Part shown: one piece after another, positions 1 through 15,100 of the stretch
Position numbering within the stretch: the stretch's first letter is position 1
How the letters are laid out: every line of letters begins with the position of its first letter
Source: Diphasiastrum complanatum
Lineage: Eukaryota > Streptophyta > Lycopodiopsida > Lycopodiales > Lycopodiaceae
DNA: 64,000 nt
Direction of reading: 5' to 3'
NCBI GenBank assembly: GCA_029204225.1
Contig: CM055094.1
Span: 28,134,107-28,198,106 of the forward strand
The notes under the pieces: model-generated
The model's database searches: none
What the model was told of the DNA's origin: nothing
What the model saw: the letters and a program-made list of their open reading frames with translations, nothing else
Translations under genes and position numbers: made by a program

Positions 1-42
1 TGTGATAAGTTTGCTGACCATGCATATTTCCTTCTTGTACAG

Positions 43-119
43 GTTGGAAAGTTGCAACCAGATGATTGTGAGGCGGTGGTAGAACTTGTTGAAGTCCTAC
101 ATGTGCAACATTCTTCTAG
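43..119 (+). CDS. GCN1: GCN1 exon a
   Basis: It follows a pyrimidine-rich AG acceptor (ttgtacag) and ends at AG|GTTTGTG. It encodes 25 codons, including LQPDDCEAVVELVEVLHV, and leaves a split Arg codon (AG|G) completed by the next exon. The gene continues upstream of the window. Confidence 0.8.
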
Positions 120-3100
120 GTTTGTGAGTTTTTCTAATGCATGTGGATGTTTATCGTTCAATGGCCATTTTCTATTAGTGTATTGTTTAAGCGTATCATG
201 TTTAAATATTCTTATGATAATTTCATCTAAAATGTATTTAAAATACTAAGAACATGAGAGTCTGCAAATGGTTCTCAAATTCACAAGAATGAGCAGAAAC
301 AAGTTGAATCAGGTGTGGCCTATCACCTTAATGCACAATGATGATAACCATCTAGAGACTCGATTAAAATATTTCTCACTCCATTATCAAGTTTGAAGAC
401 TTCTGTAGTCTTGTGTGTGTAACTCAACCTTGTGGAGAAGATGCTTTGTTTTTGCTTTGCTAGATTGCTAGTGACCTTGGTTGTCACTGAATATGCATTC
501 TCCCATATGTTTAGGACAATAATTACACCAAGTGATCTATCTAGGACCCTCTTATGCTAATTTTATTACAAAGGTTCGATTTTCACAAAAACTGTACTTT
601 CAAGTATGGCACCTGCTACTTTAAATGATTGGTAAGGAGGGGGTTTGTTGAAAGCAAGCTGTCATGTATTTTTTGTACATCAGTGCTCATCAACGTATTA
701 GAATATCCAATTTAAGCTTTGTAGGCCCAAAAGGAGCTATTAGCCTTAATAATAAGGCAGTTCCCTCTTCAAGCCTTCCAAAGTATTTAATAAGGATAAT
801 AGGCCAATAAGGGCCCAATGTACACTAAATAAGACTTAACAAGGGCTAACTATCGCTCATGATAGTTATGTTCTTCCTCTTGTTGAATATGAGCTTTGGG
901 ATTTCCATTGCTAGGTCTCATGTGCCCGATCCACATGAATCCCATTCCATCTTTATATTGATTTGCTTCCATCCCTTTCAATTCTATTGATAATTCCTTG
1001 AAGCTCTATTTGTGATTTGTATTTTATGGCTATATCAACATGAATGTAATGTTGTTTGCTTGATCTTAGCTTTAGTTTCATTGCTATGGCTAATTGATTG
1101 GGTTTGGCACATGACACAAGCTGCTTGGCATAGTAATTGCTCATTATCGATGCAGTGATTTGACAGGAAATGGAACACATTTCTATAGAAAACTTTTAAC
1201 CTTGATAGAATCCATCAGGCATTGTTGCCCCCAAACTAGACCACGTTGTACCCGAAACATTCGGCAACCTACATAAATAAACTGCCCTTAATAAATGCTT
1301 TAATTTGATACCCATATTGCCGACAAAAAAGAATTACATTTTTTTTTCTCAGAAACAATTTTTTGAATGCATTTCGAAACGCGTTTTCAGAAACGTAGTG
1401 CAACTATTATTACATAGTTCCCCACGACACCCTTGCCTTGGGGGTGCAGGTACCATACCAGGTGTCGTACCACGGCACATTGACAGCTTTTGTGCAAGAA
1501 TTGGAGGTCAAATGCTTTTGATAGGATTCTCTAGCTTTTGAACTCGCCCATCTCTTCATTGTTTTTTCTGATTTCAGAAGTCAGCATCCCCCCCTCTCTT
1601 GTATTCAATCACCTTGGCTTGGGGGTGAAGTGGTTAGGGTTTTGACTAGCCATTTCCTGTTGGTTGGAAAAAAAACTAAATTTTTTTACATTTAGTATCT
1701 ATGGATCAAAACGTTTTGACCCAAAAGGTTCAGAATGGGTGTCTATGGCTGATGGCCTCTTATAACCTGTCATCCAGTCTTTGCAATTCTTTACTTCCTT
1801 AGCACCAGCTCCGTTACACCTAAGAAATTTAGTGTTGTGGCCCTCGTGTCTGTAGAACAGCAGCCACCATTGCCATGGATAATAAACATGACCATTTGGC
1901 CAGAAGTCACTGGCTCAGGGACATATAGTCATGCCCCCTTGCCGTTACATAGCATGCTGGCTTGAACTGTCTTCATTGTAAAATTTCAGCTAGTTATTCT
2001 GGAATGTTCCTCTGTACTGGATGGATTGCGAAAATTATAAGGAAGGAAACTGCTCTTGCTGTGGATAGGCAATGAGAAGTGGGTTTATAATTTAGGTATT
2101 TTTGCTATGTGTTTGCTGCACGATTATAAAGTTTTGGCTGTTAAAAAGGCTGCAATTGAGTGCATGAACTCCACTGTATGTTTTGTTCCTTTAATGTAAA
2201 GCTTAACGTTTAGTCAATAATTTTGCCAGTTTGTGGTTTGAAAGTCAACAAGATTGTCTAAGATAATGTTAATTGATGGATGCTGCACAGGATTCCTGAA
2301 CTCTTCAGTAGTGGAACACATTTGTTGCAGGTAATCTTGCTGTCTTATATGCCTATAGTACATACTATCAGTTTCTATTGTGTATTTGTGTTGTGTTTCT
2401 CAGTATTCTTTTTGAAGGATTTCTGAATGATGGGTTGTTCATGTGCTGTGTAACGTGTGCAGCTTCTAGTAAATCTACTTTGGCACCCAGTTTGGAATGT
2501 GCGGAAATCGGCATCTTTGGCAGTTGCTCATTTGCAGCTGGCATCTCTTTCTATGTCGGAAAGCCTTTTGGATTCGTTTCTGAGCTCCATCAACAACCAG
2601 ATGCTAATGTCAAGGTTCAGAGTAACTTAATATTGTTGAACTCTAAATATCTGCAGTTTGTAGAAGCTGGTCAATATATCTGTGCTGGTTTTTTCATCCA
2701 TGACATTCATGCGCTATGCAGTGCTCTGAAATCTTCTTTTTGCAGCTGTGGTACAGCCGAGGCTGGTGGGGATGTTGTTGTACCAACTGGAGAAGTGCTA
2801 AGTAATGCTTTATTTCGACTGGCTGATCCGATTCTTGCAACTCGACCTAACATTAGTGCACTGCTGCTTCTGTATTCGCACCACCCATTCATTGCTAGAG
2901 GTCGCAATAGAAATATGGTTTGGAGGGTAGGTTCTCATGAACTGTTAATCTTACTTACAACTGACTTGTCTGTTTGCATACTTTGCCCTGGATATTAAAG
3001 GAGTATAATCTTTCCTCCAAACTTCTAATCCCAGGCAATAATGTATCAAGCCCAAATCTTTCATGTCAAATTTAAGTGAATTATCGTCTTTAAGCTAGCA

Positions 3101-6100
3101 ATAAGCAACTTATTGCTACTTGTAATGATTAGATCATCGACAGAGGTCCCTCAGCAATACGGAGGCAACTCAAGATAAACTTTGTGCAATCAGGATCAGA
3201 GAATAATTTTCTAATAAACTGTTTCATATTCGCAAGCTTTTTCATGACCTTGCATGTACCTTTCAAACTCTAAATATGTATTTTTGGAGCTGGCTGTTCT
3301 GTAAGACATTCTTTGAGTTCTTCTCTTTTTGGGGTTTTTAGGAGTTGATTTCAGCAGGTAAGATACTGAAAAATCAGCATTTTGTAAGCCTAAATATTAA
3401 GGTGTGCTGATCCTTTTGTGATTGCCTTTTTGTCTCAGGGAGTATGATAGATTCTCTGAAAACAATAAATTGTGGCATCCTGCTAGCCCAAATCTTTCAT
3501 GTCAAATTTAAGTGAAATATCGTCTTTAAGTTAGCAATAAGCAACTTATTGCTACTTGTAATGATTAGATCATCGACAGAGGGCCCTCGGCAATACGGAG
3601 GCAACTCAAGATAAACTTTGTGCAATCAGGATTAGATAATAATTTTCTAATAAACTGTTTCATATTCGCAAGCTTTTTCATGACCTTGCATTTACCTTTC
3701 AAACTCTGAATATGCATTTTTGGAGCTGGCTTTTCTGTAAGACATTGTTTGAGTTCTTCTCTTTTTGGCGTTTTTAGGAGTTGGTTTCAGCAGGTAAGAT
3801 ACTGAAAAATCAGCATTTTGTAAGCCTAAATATTAAGATGTGCTGATCCTTTTGTGATTGCCTTTTTGTCTCGTGGAGTATGATAGATTCTCTGAAAACA
3901 ATAAGTTGTGGCATCCGGCTTATGATACAAGCTTCTTAATCAATTATCTATCAAGGTGGCAAAATTGGGTGCCTTTCAAGGTTTTCAGAAGGAGATTTTG
4001 TTTACTGCTAGTTGCCTAGCAGGAATCGTATGTGAATAATCCAAGCCAGCCTGGCATTGCATAAAAATAGCTACTTTATCTTGTGATTCACACGTACCAA
4101 CATATACTAAGTACCTGTGCTTTTTACATATTGTTAGTTGGTCGGATGTAGAGCTGCTCTGTGTTTATGTAGGTTTGTACTAATATCTACACACAAGTTG
4201 TATTTTTGAACAGGCTTCTTCGCGGGAATATTGTCTTTTGAATTCAAATGCTTAACAAGTCTTCTGTATGTGATACTGTTTAAATGCTTATAATCAGCTG
4301 GAGACTGCAAATTTTTATGAAAATTGTGGATATACGTCCACGGCCAAGTAGTATATATGTTTGCGTCATTGCATTACTTATTCAGATCAGTCAATGCAGT
4401 CACTGTTGCCTTCAACGTGTAATATTCCTCACGACATAGTAAAGTTCTGCTCTGTTCTCATGAGTTCTTTTATATTATACATAAATCATGAGCTTTTACA
4501 ATTCCTACTTCGTCAATTTTATTCTGATTTTTGAATATATTCTCTACTCGAATGCCAGGTGCTTGTGAGAGCTCTCAGAAAGAAAGGACTAGATGTTACG
4601 GGTGTGCTAGGATCTAGTCCATCTCTTGTTTGCAAGGTAAATGATTTTAGGCTGCAAGTTTTCATTAGGTTTAAAGCGAATGCCATGCTGTTGAGTTTAC
4701 TGACATTTTCGCGTTCCTCTTTTAAAATAGTCATGTGCTGATGGTCTAAAGAGCAAAATATTTCTGGGTAATAACAAGAATGTGTACATGTCACCATAGT
4801 TGCCCATTCCGGAACGGAATGCGATTGGAACCTGGCCAAAAGTAAATAAGAAAAATTTCGTAATTATTTAACAAATGAAAAAAAAAAGTGTTTTTAATTT
4901 TTTTTTAACTTAGTACCTTATTCCTACCCAGTACGTTCCAGAACGTACTGTACGAAATGTACAGTGCGTTCCGACTGGTTTGGGTTGGAACGAGTTTCTA
5001 AGCATACATGTCTATGGGTTTGATGTGTTTGAATTTCATATCACATTTTTATCTTCTTTTATACTGCCATGAAAGCTAAATAGTGCCAAGTCCTTGATTT
5101 CTCAACTTTCATGTATACTAGATACATTAGGCAAGTGCTGTCTCCTTTTCCTGGTGTTTTCTCATTATGCATGCTTCATAAAGACCTAGCTTGGATTTCA
5201 TAGTAAGCCAGTGACCATGATATGCCTCAAGACTGTCAATTCTGACAGTTCAGATAGCCATTCTCCTGGTGCCCAAGTTTTCCTTGTATCTCCTCGACTG
5301 CTGCAAGGGCATCCTGGCTAGGAATTGTAGCATACAACTTGCATCAACTTCCTGCTGTATCCCTTTAGCAACCATCAATTCAACTTTCGTCTTAGTGATA
5401 ATACCAACAAATGGCAAATTCTTCAGAAGACTATGCACCTAAATAGCATAATATTTGATTTCTTTTGGAATCTGTAGGCAGTCTTAGAGGAACAGTAACT
5501 TGACCTTTAATTTCATGAGTGCTATGATGAACATGTCATAGTTTTTGACCATCACCAGCTTCCTCAAATTTGGAACACCCCCTATGGGGTTCATGAGTTG
5601 AGATGCACCAGAATTAGTGTACCATGCAACTGTAGAATTACAGGAAGCTAATACACCAGTAAAGTACTCAAAGTGGGTTGTTACCACCCCTCTTATGGCT
5701 TGCAGCTTTTTCAACATAAGGATGACACCTCTTGTTAGAGTTCTGTTTCTTTTGGTCAAACTGCTCTGTACACTTGGCCAAAATGTCCACATTTCAATGA
5801 TTGTTGCAATTACAGTTCCTTTGTTTTGAATAAGAGCTATACTACTTGAGAAATTTTTGCTGCACCTTGAGTCAAATAATTTCAAGCCAATCCTGAATAT
5901 AAGTATTAAGTACAATAGAAACCAATCTGGAATATAGATAACATTTCACCAATTGCTCCAGGCTGAACTTTCATGTATTTCAGCTTTATAAGGCACTTTG
6001 TAAGAGACTCACCTGCATCCATTGTGAAAGTGTGCAGTCTATTCTTCAAAAATTACATATTTGTTAGCATTCTCTTATAGATGTAACGATATCCCATGCA

Positions 6101-9100
6101 TCTTTCTGACTTTTAGCATCCATAGTATGCAAGATGACATGTTTCACAAATAGATGAGTCGTGCAATAAGCTTTCTAATTTATTGCAATTTTTGCTTTAG
6201 GCTCTGTATCTCCTCATCAATCACAATCTCTCTATCCCTGAGTATACTTTGCATTTTGAATTTCCACATTGTCTTGGGACCCTTGAAACTTTTTCAGATT
6301 CTTGCAACATAGGCTCACTAAGTCCAAAGTCGTACATCTGTGCTTTTGATTACTATGAAGAATGTTGTTTTCCAAATTATTTGTGAATTTTGTGATGATA
6401 CTAGTTGTGTTGGGTTTTACACATACAGTTTAATATATGTTACACCATGGTAGTTCTTCAATGTCAGCATTCAAAAGTGGATATGGCTTGAGTAGGCCTT
6501 TCTTTTGTCCGCTGTGGCTGCCTCTAGTAACTTGTAGAAAAATTAGAGCTGCAATCTTATTTTTGTCTGAACTAGGATTTTATGCCTTCTAGAAGAGTCA
6601 GTTGCTTGCTACTCTTTCTTTCTTTGTCTATAGAATGTAATATGATAGAGATTATAATGATCGCTTTAACAATTAACTGGATGCTCTCACTTCCCAACAA
6701 AAAAATGGAATGATTTAGATTGTTACATACCTGGAGGATGAAATGAATTCATGTACCATGTTTATGCTTATATATTCTCTGATGTTCTATAAAAGAAATT
6801 AGCTTCTAAGAAGATCTTACTGATCACTCAGATTATACAATGACATTATGCATGGTTTAACTAGATCACCTAGACAGTGACCAAACAACTTGATCTAAAG
6901 ACATCCCTCAATGATGGGCTCCTTGACTTGTGTAGTGCTGGACTGTCTCTGGACTGTCTCACAACATAGACTGACACATTTCATTTCATTCCAATGAGGA
7001 TGGAGAGTAGTGTGAACGACTTCTCTCGAAGGAAAGATCAAGGCGCTACGCACAGATGGAGAGGGAGAGTACATCTCCACAGAATTCAAGGAGTTCTGCA
7101 AGGCCAATGGGATACTTCAACAATACACAACCATCTACTCACCTCAGTCCAACGGTGTAGCTGAGCGGAAGAACTGGACACTCACCAAGAACCGGACACT
7201 ACAGCCGCCTATTTACAGAATCGATCCATCACCAAAGCCCTGAATGCCAAGACACCTTATGAGGTGTGGACAAGATCAAAACCATCACTCAAACATATTC
7301 GAGTGTTTGGATGCATCGCTTTCGCTCAGATCCTTGAGGATCTAAGAAGAAAGCTAGATGACAGGAAAACGATCTTCATCGGCTATTCCCCAGACCACAA
7401 GGCATACAAGCTCTACAATTTGGATACCGAGAAGGTATTCACTAGTAGAGATGTCATTTTCGTGGAAGACCAGTTCATCGACCACAAAGGGAAAGCTGCT
7501 GATATTTCCGACTCACGAATCGAGCAACTAGTCAATTCCGATCCAGAGATTCAACTGCAAAACATCGACGCTGACTCAGACAATGAGTCAAAACCTCAAC
7601 GAGTCAACCCACATCAGAGGACCGAAGTTCAACCCAGAAGGTCGAACAGGTCCAGATTGAGAATGGACATCAAATATGTGTTGAGAGTGAAGGACTTGAA
7701 TACAGAGCTTGCTTAATGATCCGGCCTGCTACTTCGTGCATGAACCAAACACAGTTGTTGAGGCGATGTCTACTCCTGATGCTGACCAGTGGAAAGTAGC
7801 GATGGACGTCGGATTCGATTCTCTTATGGAGAATCAAACATGGACACTCACTGAGCTGCAAAAGGACCGGAAACCAATTCCATGCAAAGTACAACGTTGA
7901 AGGACGGCTAAATCGTTACAAGGCCAGGCTAGTCGCCAAAGGCTTTTCCCAGATTCCAGATTTGGATTATTCAGAAACCTTCAGCCCAGTCGTCAAACAT
8001 GCGTCGATCCGCTTACTCCTCTTCTTTTTAGCCGCGACAGACCTTGAAGTCCACCAGATGGATGTCCAGACCGCTTTCCTCAATGGAACCATCGAAGAGG
8101 AAATATACATGACGCAGCCAGAGGGATACGAACTCAACGGCAAGCAACAACACCTTGTATGCAAAATCCACAAGGCACTCTATGGGCTGAAACAGTCACC
8201 CAGAGCTTGGTTTCAGAACATCAACGCATTTCTGATAGAAAATGGTTTTATTCCAAACTCAGCAGACTCGAATGTCTATCTCAAGTCTGTATCAGATTAC
8301 TTCATCATCATCACTCTCTACGTAGATGATACACTCTTATTCAGCTAATGAAGGATACAAAATGCATGCTGGCCCAGGAATACAAGATGACTAACATGGG
8401 TCCAGCCCAATATTGTCTTGGAATCCAAATTCAACCAGATCGACCCAACAGACTAATCTTTATCAGTCAGCAACGGTATCTCAACGACGTGCTGGAAAAG
8501 TATGGAATGGCTAACCGCAAACCCAGTCTCTATCCACTCGACCCTGGACTAAAGCTATCAAAGGAACAGTCTCCTCAAACTGAGGCAGAAAAGTAGGAGA
8601 TGAAGCGCTACCCATTTCAATCCATCATCGGCTCACTGATGTACGCAATGATCTGCACGCAACCAGACCTTGCATATTCAGTCAGTACACTCAGCCAGTT
8701 CCTGTCAAATCCAGGCGTAGCTCATCGGAAAGCGCTAACAAAGGTCATGAAGTACATCCAAGCAACGACAACTCTCAGCATCTGCTACGGAGGCCAAACT
8801 GCCAACATCCTTGAAGCCTACACAGATGCGGATTGGGCAGGAGATGTCGACACTAGAAAATCAACTTCTGGATTTGTATTTTTATACAACCAAGGCCCAA
8901 TCTCATGGAACAGCCGGAAGCAGACCTCAGTTGCATTATCATCAACGGAATCCGAATATGTAGCTACCACAAATGCAACCAAAGAGGCGACCTGGCTTAG
9001 GCAACTGCTTGCAGACCTCAATCTTACACAAACACTTCCTACAACAATCTATTGTGACAATCAAAGCACAATAGCGCTTTCTCTCAATCCGAGATTTCAC

Positions 9101-12100
9101 TCTCGAAGCAAACATATAGAAATCAAGTATCATTACCTTAGAAAGAAAATGCACAGTAAGGAAGTAGAATTAATTTTCTGCAGAACAAATTACATGGCAG
9201 CAGATTACTTCACAAAGGCTCTATTAAAGGAGCAACATCTCAGATTTAACGATATGTAAAATCTGAAGATCAAAGTTTTTCAGGATCCACATTAAGGGGG
9301 AGTGTTAGATTTCTTATGCTCAGCCTTAAACAAATCGTTCAAGTAATGAGCATCCTGAAAAACTGAAGGTCGACAACATATTTTCGGGCCTTCACATTGT
9401 TTTTCCCCTTGAGATTTCTTGTGCCTTAGAAATCATTTTAAGGCACCTTCTCTTTCTTCGCCTTTTTCGCACTAGCGAAAAATGCGACACACTGGCCAAG
9501 TGGCCAGAATGCCTTAGAAATCATTTTCAAGGCACCTTCTCCTCCTCCGCCTTTTTCGCACTAGCGAAAAATGCGACACACTGGCCAAGTGGCTAGAATG
9601 CCTTTAAATCTGAGGCACCTTCGCCTTCTTCATTGCCTTTAGTAGAAGGCACCTTTGCCTTCTTCTCTGCCTTCAGTGTAAGGCACTTTTCGGTTTTTTC
9701 GGCTTTTTCACCTTCTTCGCTGCCTTGAATCTAAGGGCGCCTTAGGGGTTTACATACGTTTAGTGTAAGGACTTCAGGAGTTGCATACCTTCAGTCTAAG
9801 GGCACCTTTGGGTTTTTCGGCTTTTTCGCGTTTTGCTACATTGGCTGACCGACGTCGCCAACGTATCAGCAACCCTAAAACAGCTGGACAACCAAATATC
9901 CCAAAGGCGGTTGGCGGTTACCAACTTTGTACACACTTGTAAATCTATATATTAGTTGATTCAAGCTATGTAAGTGTTAATTTTGAATCTGAGTTAATTT
10001 TGAGTTAATTGAATTTCTCTCTTTTAATCAGAGCTGAAGTTATTACTTCAAGCTATTGTACTCACTGTTGATTTTTCAGAATGCAATTTTTGTCTCACTA
10101 TGGCGTCGTTCATTTGCACATTCTGTATGAATTCTTCTACTTGAATAATTCTGCTGCTAACTGTTGCATTTCTGTTCCTACTCGCCGCGCTCAATCCTCG
10201 AGCTTCCGCTACCGCTCATGCCCACACGCGATTGTACGACAACGTTAGTGTGCACAACTGCCGTGTGTCGTTGGTCATGCGTGACTCTGACCCACCTGGA
10301 CTATGTATATAGAGGTGGATCTCCGTGAGCTTGGTATTCATTCCCTAGCCTACCTACATCTTGAGGCCTAGGTACGAGTCCTGACCTGACCACCAGTGGA
10401 AGAGCTCTTCATTCCGGGTAAGGCATGGTGGTATGGAACACCATGGCTTACATGAGATCCGAGCTTGCTTGATGGTGGTCTGGAGCTCCCGAGCTTGCTT
10501 GATGGGGGTGAGGTGGCAGTACCTCTATGGTTGGGTGGTAACGTAGCGTTCGTCACCTGTTTGTGCTTTAGCAATGACCAACACGACGATGGGGATTCTA
10601 ACATTTGGTATCAGAGCCATCGATCATTGTGAATAAGGTGCAATCGCTCTAACTTACGTTTTTGGTTGGTTTAAGCTTTAAGCTGATGTTTTCTGAAGGC
10701 TTAGTTGAATTCGTTGAATCGAACTGAACAAGTTTGCTTTTTGGTTCGTCTCAATCCGAGGTCGTTTTGATTGAAAACCAGCTATCTTTGCTAGCTATGG
10801 TGGAAGTTTGTCGGTTTTTTTTGAATTTTTGGCGGTTTTAAAAACTTCAAAAGCCGATTTCGTTTTCTGGCCTTATTTTGGGATCAGAAGTTGGAAGTTT
10901 GAAACTTTTTTTGCTTTCTAGTTTTTCCGCATGCAATTTTTTTTTTTAAAAAAAAAATTTCGCCGAGGCACCTGCGCGCGCGGTCCGTACGGCTGGCTGG
11001 GTTGGCTTGCTATCGTGGACAGTAGCCGCAGGCTGCAGGAGCAGTTTCACAGAGGGATATTGTTGTGTGGAGGAGAGTTAATCCATATCTTAATGTTATG
11101 ATCACATCACCTTTGTACTTTTTTAAAAGTACTTATTGCTTTTCTTTGTGATGTGATGTTAAAGCAAGATAAACCTTGTAAAACAAAACCTTGTAAACAA
11201 ACTGTTGTTTAAACTCTGTTGAAAAGCTTATAACCTGGTTTTCCTGTTTGTACTTTTCAAGTGCATTATTAATCTTTTTAAAACAAAAAACACTAAGTTT
11301 GATAAGTTTTATTTCAAAGTTTAGAAGTTAAATTTACAAAGTTTGAAGCGAAGCTAATTTCTAAGTTGCGGCCGAGCAAGAGTGGCGTTCCTCAACGCAC
11401 TCGCGGTCCGCTGGTTTTTATCCAATGTTCAATCCGGAATCCTTTTTTGGGCGAAAAGAAGGACTGGCTTTTCGATGTGGTATTGTCATGGCTCGATCGG
11501 TGGAATAGTCATATTTCCATGCACGATGCGCCTGATAGTACAGAGATCGCTTCTGCTCTCATGTTTTTACGCGGTAAGGCTTTCACATGGTTTAGGGTTT
11601 AAGTGAAGGAGAGGGCTGGTGCCCCTTCTACATGGGATGCCTTTCAAGAAGCCTTTAAAACGGCTTTTCTTCCGGTGTTGGATGATTTTGAGCATTGGTG
11701 GCATTTCGCCACCGTGTAGATGGGTACTAGGCCGTTAGATGCCTATATCCAAGAATTCCACCAAATTTTGCCCCAATTCGCTTCGTGAATCGATCCGATC
11801 CTGTTGAAGCTACATTTTATCTTTGGATTTCCGAAAGAATTTCAGCTAGAAGTGCGGGGTAACCAACCGTAGACTTAATGTCATGGTTTGATCTTTTGCA
11901 ATATCTGCAAAAGAGTTTGGTCTTGGACGATTGTTGTTGATTGTTTTGTGAAAATCTTCGATGACGCCCATTTTGCCTCTCGCAAGGAGCAAAATATGCC
12001 CAAGGATGAGCAGAAAGAAAAGAAATTTTTCAAGAAGCGGGGCAAAGACAAGACGGACACCGATTCCCAAGGCGGGAAAAAAAATGCCAAGTTGGATCGT

Positions 12101-15100
12101 GCAAATTACGTGTTACGGCCATATTCGGTCAAGGACCTGGAATAGTCCTAATATGGTAGACCGGCCCTCCAGTGTTTGAGATTATTGGTCACGCCTAGAT
12201 TTTATGCCAAGTCAAGGCCTGTTGGTGACTAATGACCTTGAGAGGACCCAAACACTCTAATTGAGACATATGGAGTAGTGCATGTACATGTGACTGATAT
12301 AGGCAGGAGGTATGCATGTAGAGCTGTAACCTATTTATAGTTGACCTGCATGGGGATTGCATGGACTCATGCATAGGATCCTACTCTCTATATATTGAGG
12401 TAGTGATTATTCCGTCGACGACTTGGTCTAGGTTACCTGATGAGCTCTTCTCCTCTTGCTGTCACATTGGCATGGCTTGGGGGCTAGATCCAGGAGGATT
12501 CTCCAAGAGGGATCTAGGTTTTGGTTGGGTGGTTTTGCTCCACAGTCTCTCTTGTGTTTTCCTATCCTCATCTTAGGGGATTGTCCCTAGTGGTCTTTAT
12601 ATTGGTATCAGAGCCCGGCTAAGATGCGGTTTTTGGATGGGATAGAGAGAAGTTCTACATCAAATCGGAATGGGAACGCACTTAGATTTACATCCCAGAT
12701 GGTGTGCTGTTTTTTCAAGGAAAATTGGAATTGGATTCACTAATTCTTGGTTGTGGCATGCTTTCCAAACTTGGTGCTAGAGTGCTCTTCTCCTTGTTTG
12801 ATTTTGTTAGAGATGCTGTGAATTAGTGTGGAATCCATTCTTATTTTCTGAAGCCTTGGAAAATTTTTTGTTTGAAGTACAATGATCTGCTTGAATAGAT
12901 CCACTTTCTTGTTTAAATCTGTTTTTCTTAGATGAGTGATTTGCATGAATCCATAATGTTTTGGACAGTTTGATTCAGATTAAGTAGTAGGCTGTTTGTT
13001 GATAGATTGACGAGGAATCGATTTATCTTGGATGAATAAGCTGACTGTTGCTGGAAATTTGAAATTACGGTTTGCATGAGAGGATTTAAGGTTCTTAGAC
13101 TAATCCTCTTGTGAAGCATGTAAACTGTGAACTGAGAACTGAAAACATAGATTGGATACTGTAGCTTAGTGACTCTCTAAACTGTGGCAGATTTAGACTT
13201 TTGATAGTGGATACATGCAATCTGGTTCTTGTGGAGTAATTTTACCTTTCTGGCTGAGCCTGTGAATCAGAGTTGATGCATGTAAGATGTGACTCTGGTT
13301 TTTGTGCCATAAACAAGCTTTTGGGTTTTCTCAAACTCGTTTTTGAGATTTGAAGCTTTGGTTTGCTTTTGAAAGCTGTGGGATAGCGGGTGCTAGCTCT
13401 GTTGTGGTCTTCTCAAATTTTTTTTTTGCATAGGAGTTGCGGATAGAGAACACCATGGGCTAGGAAGTAGTCAGGCTTTGCTCTGCCTGCATGTAAATTT
13501 AGAAGGCAGTAGGCAGACCGTAGTTATTTCTTTGTCTTCTGAAGGATGGGATAGATGATGTCATGAGACGCTGCTCACCCTTCCTTTCATTTTAAATCTT
13601 ATGATCTGTTCTAAACACCCTTTCCAGTTGTGGAGTGCGGACAGAAGATGCATCTGTTAGATTATTTTGAATGAATAATCATGCGTCTTTCACTTACTTT
13701 CTGGAGAGGGTAAGGTCATTGTAAAAAAGATTTTTGAAGTGAATGTGGGAAGTGCTTGAATAACATACATTACCTTGGATCTCAGACTTGGAGGTAAACC
13801 TGACCACAACCGGTCGCTGTTGGAGATGGTAGCCTTATCCCTGCGATGGAGAACGGTGGAGACCTTTCAATGGATCGTTAATGTGCGATTCAGAACCTTA
13901 CCGTGTTTGAAATCTCTGTCTCGCGGATGTGAATCCCTCTCTCGATGGTGTGACTGCCTGCATCCCCGATTTTGTGTGTATGGCGGCATGAATCTGATTT
14001 TGTGTGTATGGCGGCTGGAAAGGCACAATACCTAACTTTTGATGTTAGCTTTTTGAGAGGCCTTTATTGGCTTTGCATGAAGTTTTTTTACTTCTTGCTT
14101 TCCTCTAGTTGCATTGGAAAACATGTTGCATGGATTCCATTGTTTTTGCAAAGGAGGTTGGAGCATTTGGGAAATGCTTGGCTATTCGTAACAGTTTTAT
14201 GGTTACGCAACCCGGATTACCTATACTCCGAATTCTTTTTCGAGGATTTGTTGAGAAAATAAATTCTATTATTCTAACGTTTTGCCCATTATCTCCCAAA
14301 AAATGGGATTGAAGTCAAACCATGTCTATTCTTTTCACTTACTTGACCAAAAATGAGATTCTATTTTGGCTAAATAACTATCATTTGAAAGCATTGCAAG
14401 AATCAATTTCATTCAAAATTGCAATAAAATCACAATTTTGTTAATGGATTATTGTGATCCATTGGGAACAAATATGGGGATACTCCAGTATTTGGTGGAA
14501 TAGATATATGCATATCTGGTATTGAAAATCTAGATAGAGTTTTTAAGATCTCTGGATTATCGGATAATGCGATTTTAGATCTTTTTGAAGATTGGACCCT
14601 ATATTTGATATAGGATGGTCAGCTAGTCTTTTTGATTTTCTGATGGTCGGATCTAAAAGCAAAGGGCTTTCTTGGAGAGAAAATTGGTCATCAGTGATTT
14701 CAAAGAGAAAATTCTTGTGTGAGAATTTCAAAGAGAAAATTCTTGTGTGAGAATAATTCTTGTGGTTAGTATTTACATTAATAGTAATGCTAACAGTTGA
14801 AACCATTGGTAAGGCCTATTTAGAGTATTTGGAGAGGTTATGAGATATAGATCCGGATCCCTCAATGGTATCTCATAAATTCCAAATCGGAAACCCTTAA
14901 AAGCTATTTCTCTATTAATTTTAAACCTCTACTTTTTAGAAATTTCTTATATACGAGACAATTGGATTGAGATTCATATAATTCCTTCCAGTGTAGAGCT
15001 AGATTCTGAAGGACTGTTTAAGTTATATGAATTCATGCTTCCATTTCAGGTTTGTGAATATAGCTCAGAATCAATTGATGTTTCCAATTGATTAAGTGGA

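Larger units (their letters stand above)
7010..10180 (+). mobile_element. 5'-truncated Ty1/copia retrotransposon
   Basis: The order integrase, reverse transcriptase, RNase H and then LTR defines a copia element. Gag, protease, the integrase zinc finger and the 5' LTR are missing, and recognisable coding begins within the integrase core near 7010. The 3' LTR starts at 9303, but its end is uncertain (about 10180), because the truncated LTR of another element begins soon after. Confidence 0.85.

Noticed and set aside
2378-2998. 206-codon open frame over exons c and d as a separate gene
   Set aside because: Its frame is wrong for the conserved GCN1 text at 2463-2614 and right only for exon d. 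Splice sites and phase explain the region better.
5617-5829. plus-strand open frame at 5617-5829
   Set aside because: It is the opposite strand of a copia gag-protease remnant with recognisable motifs.
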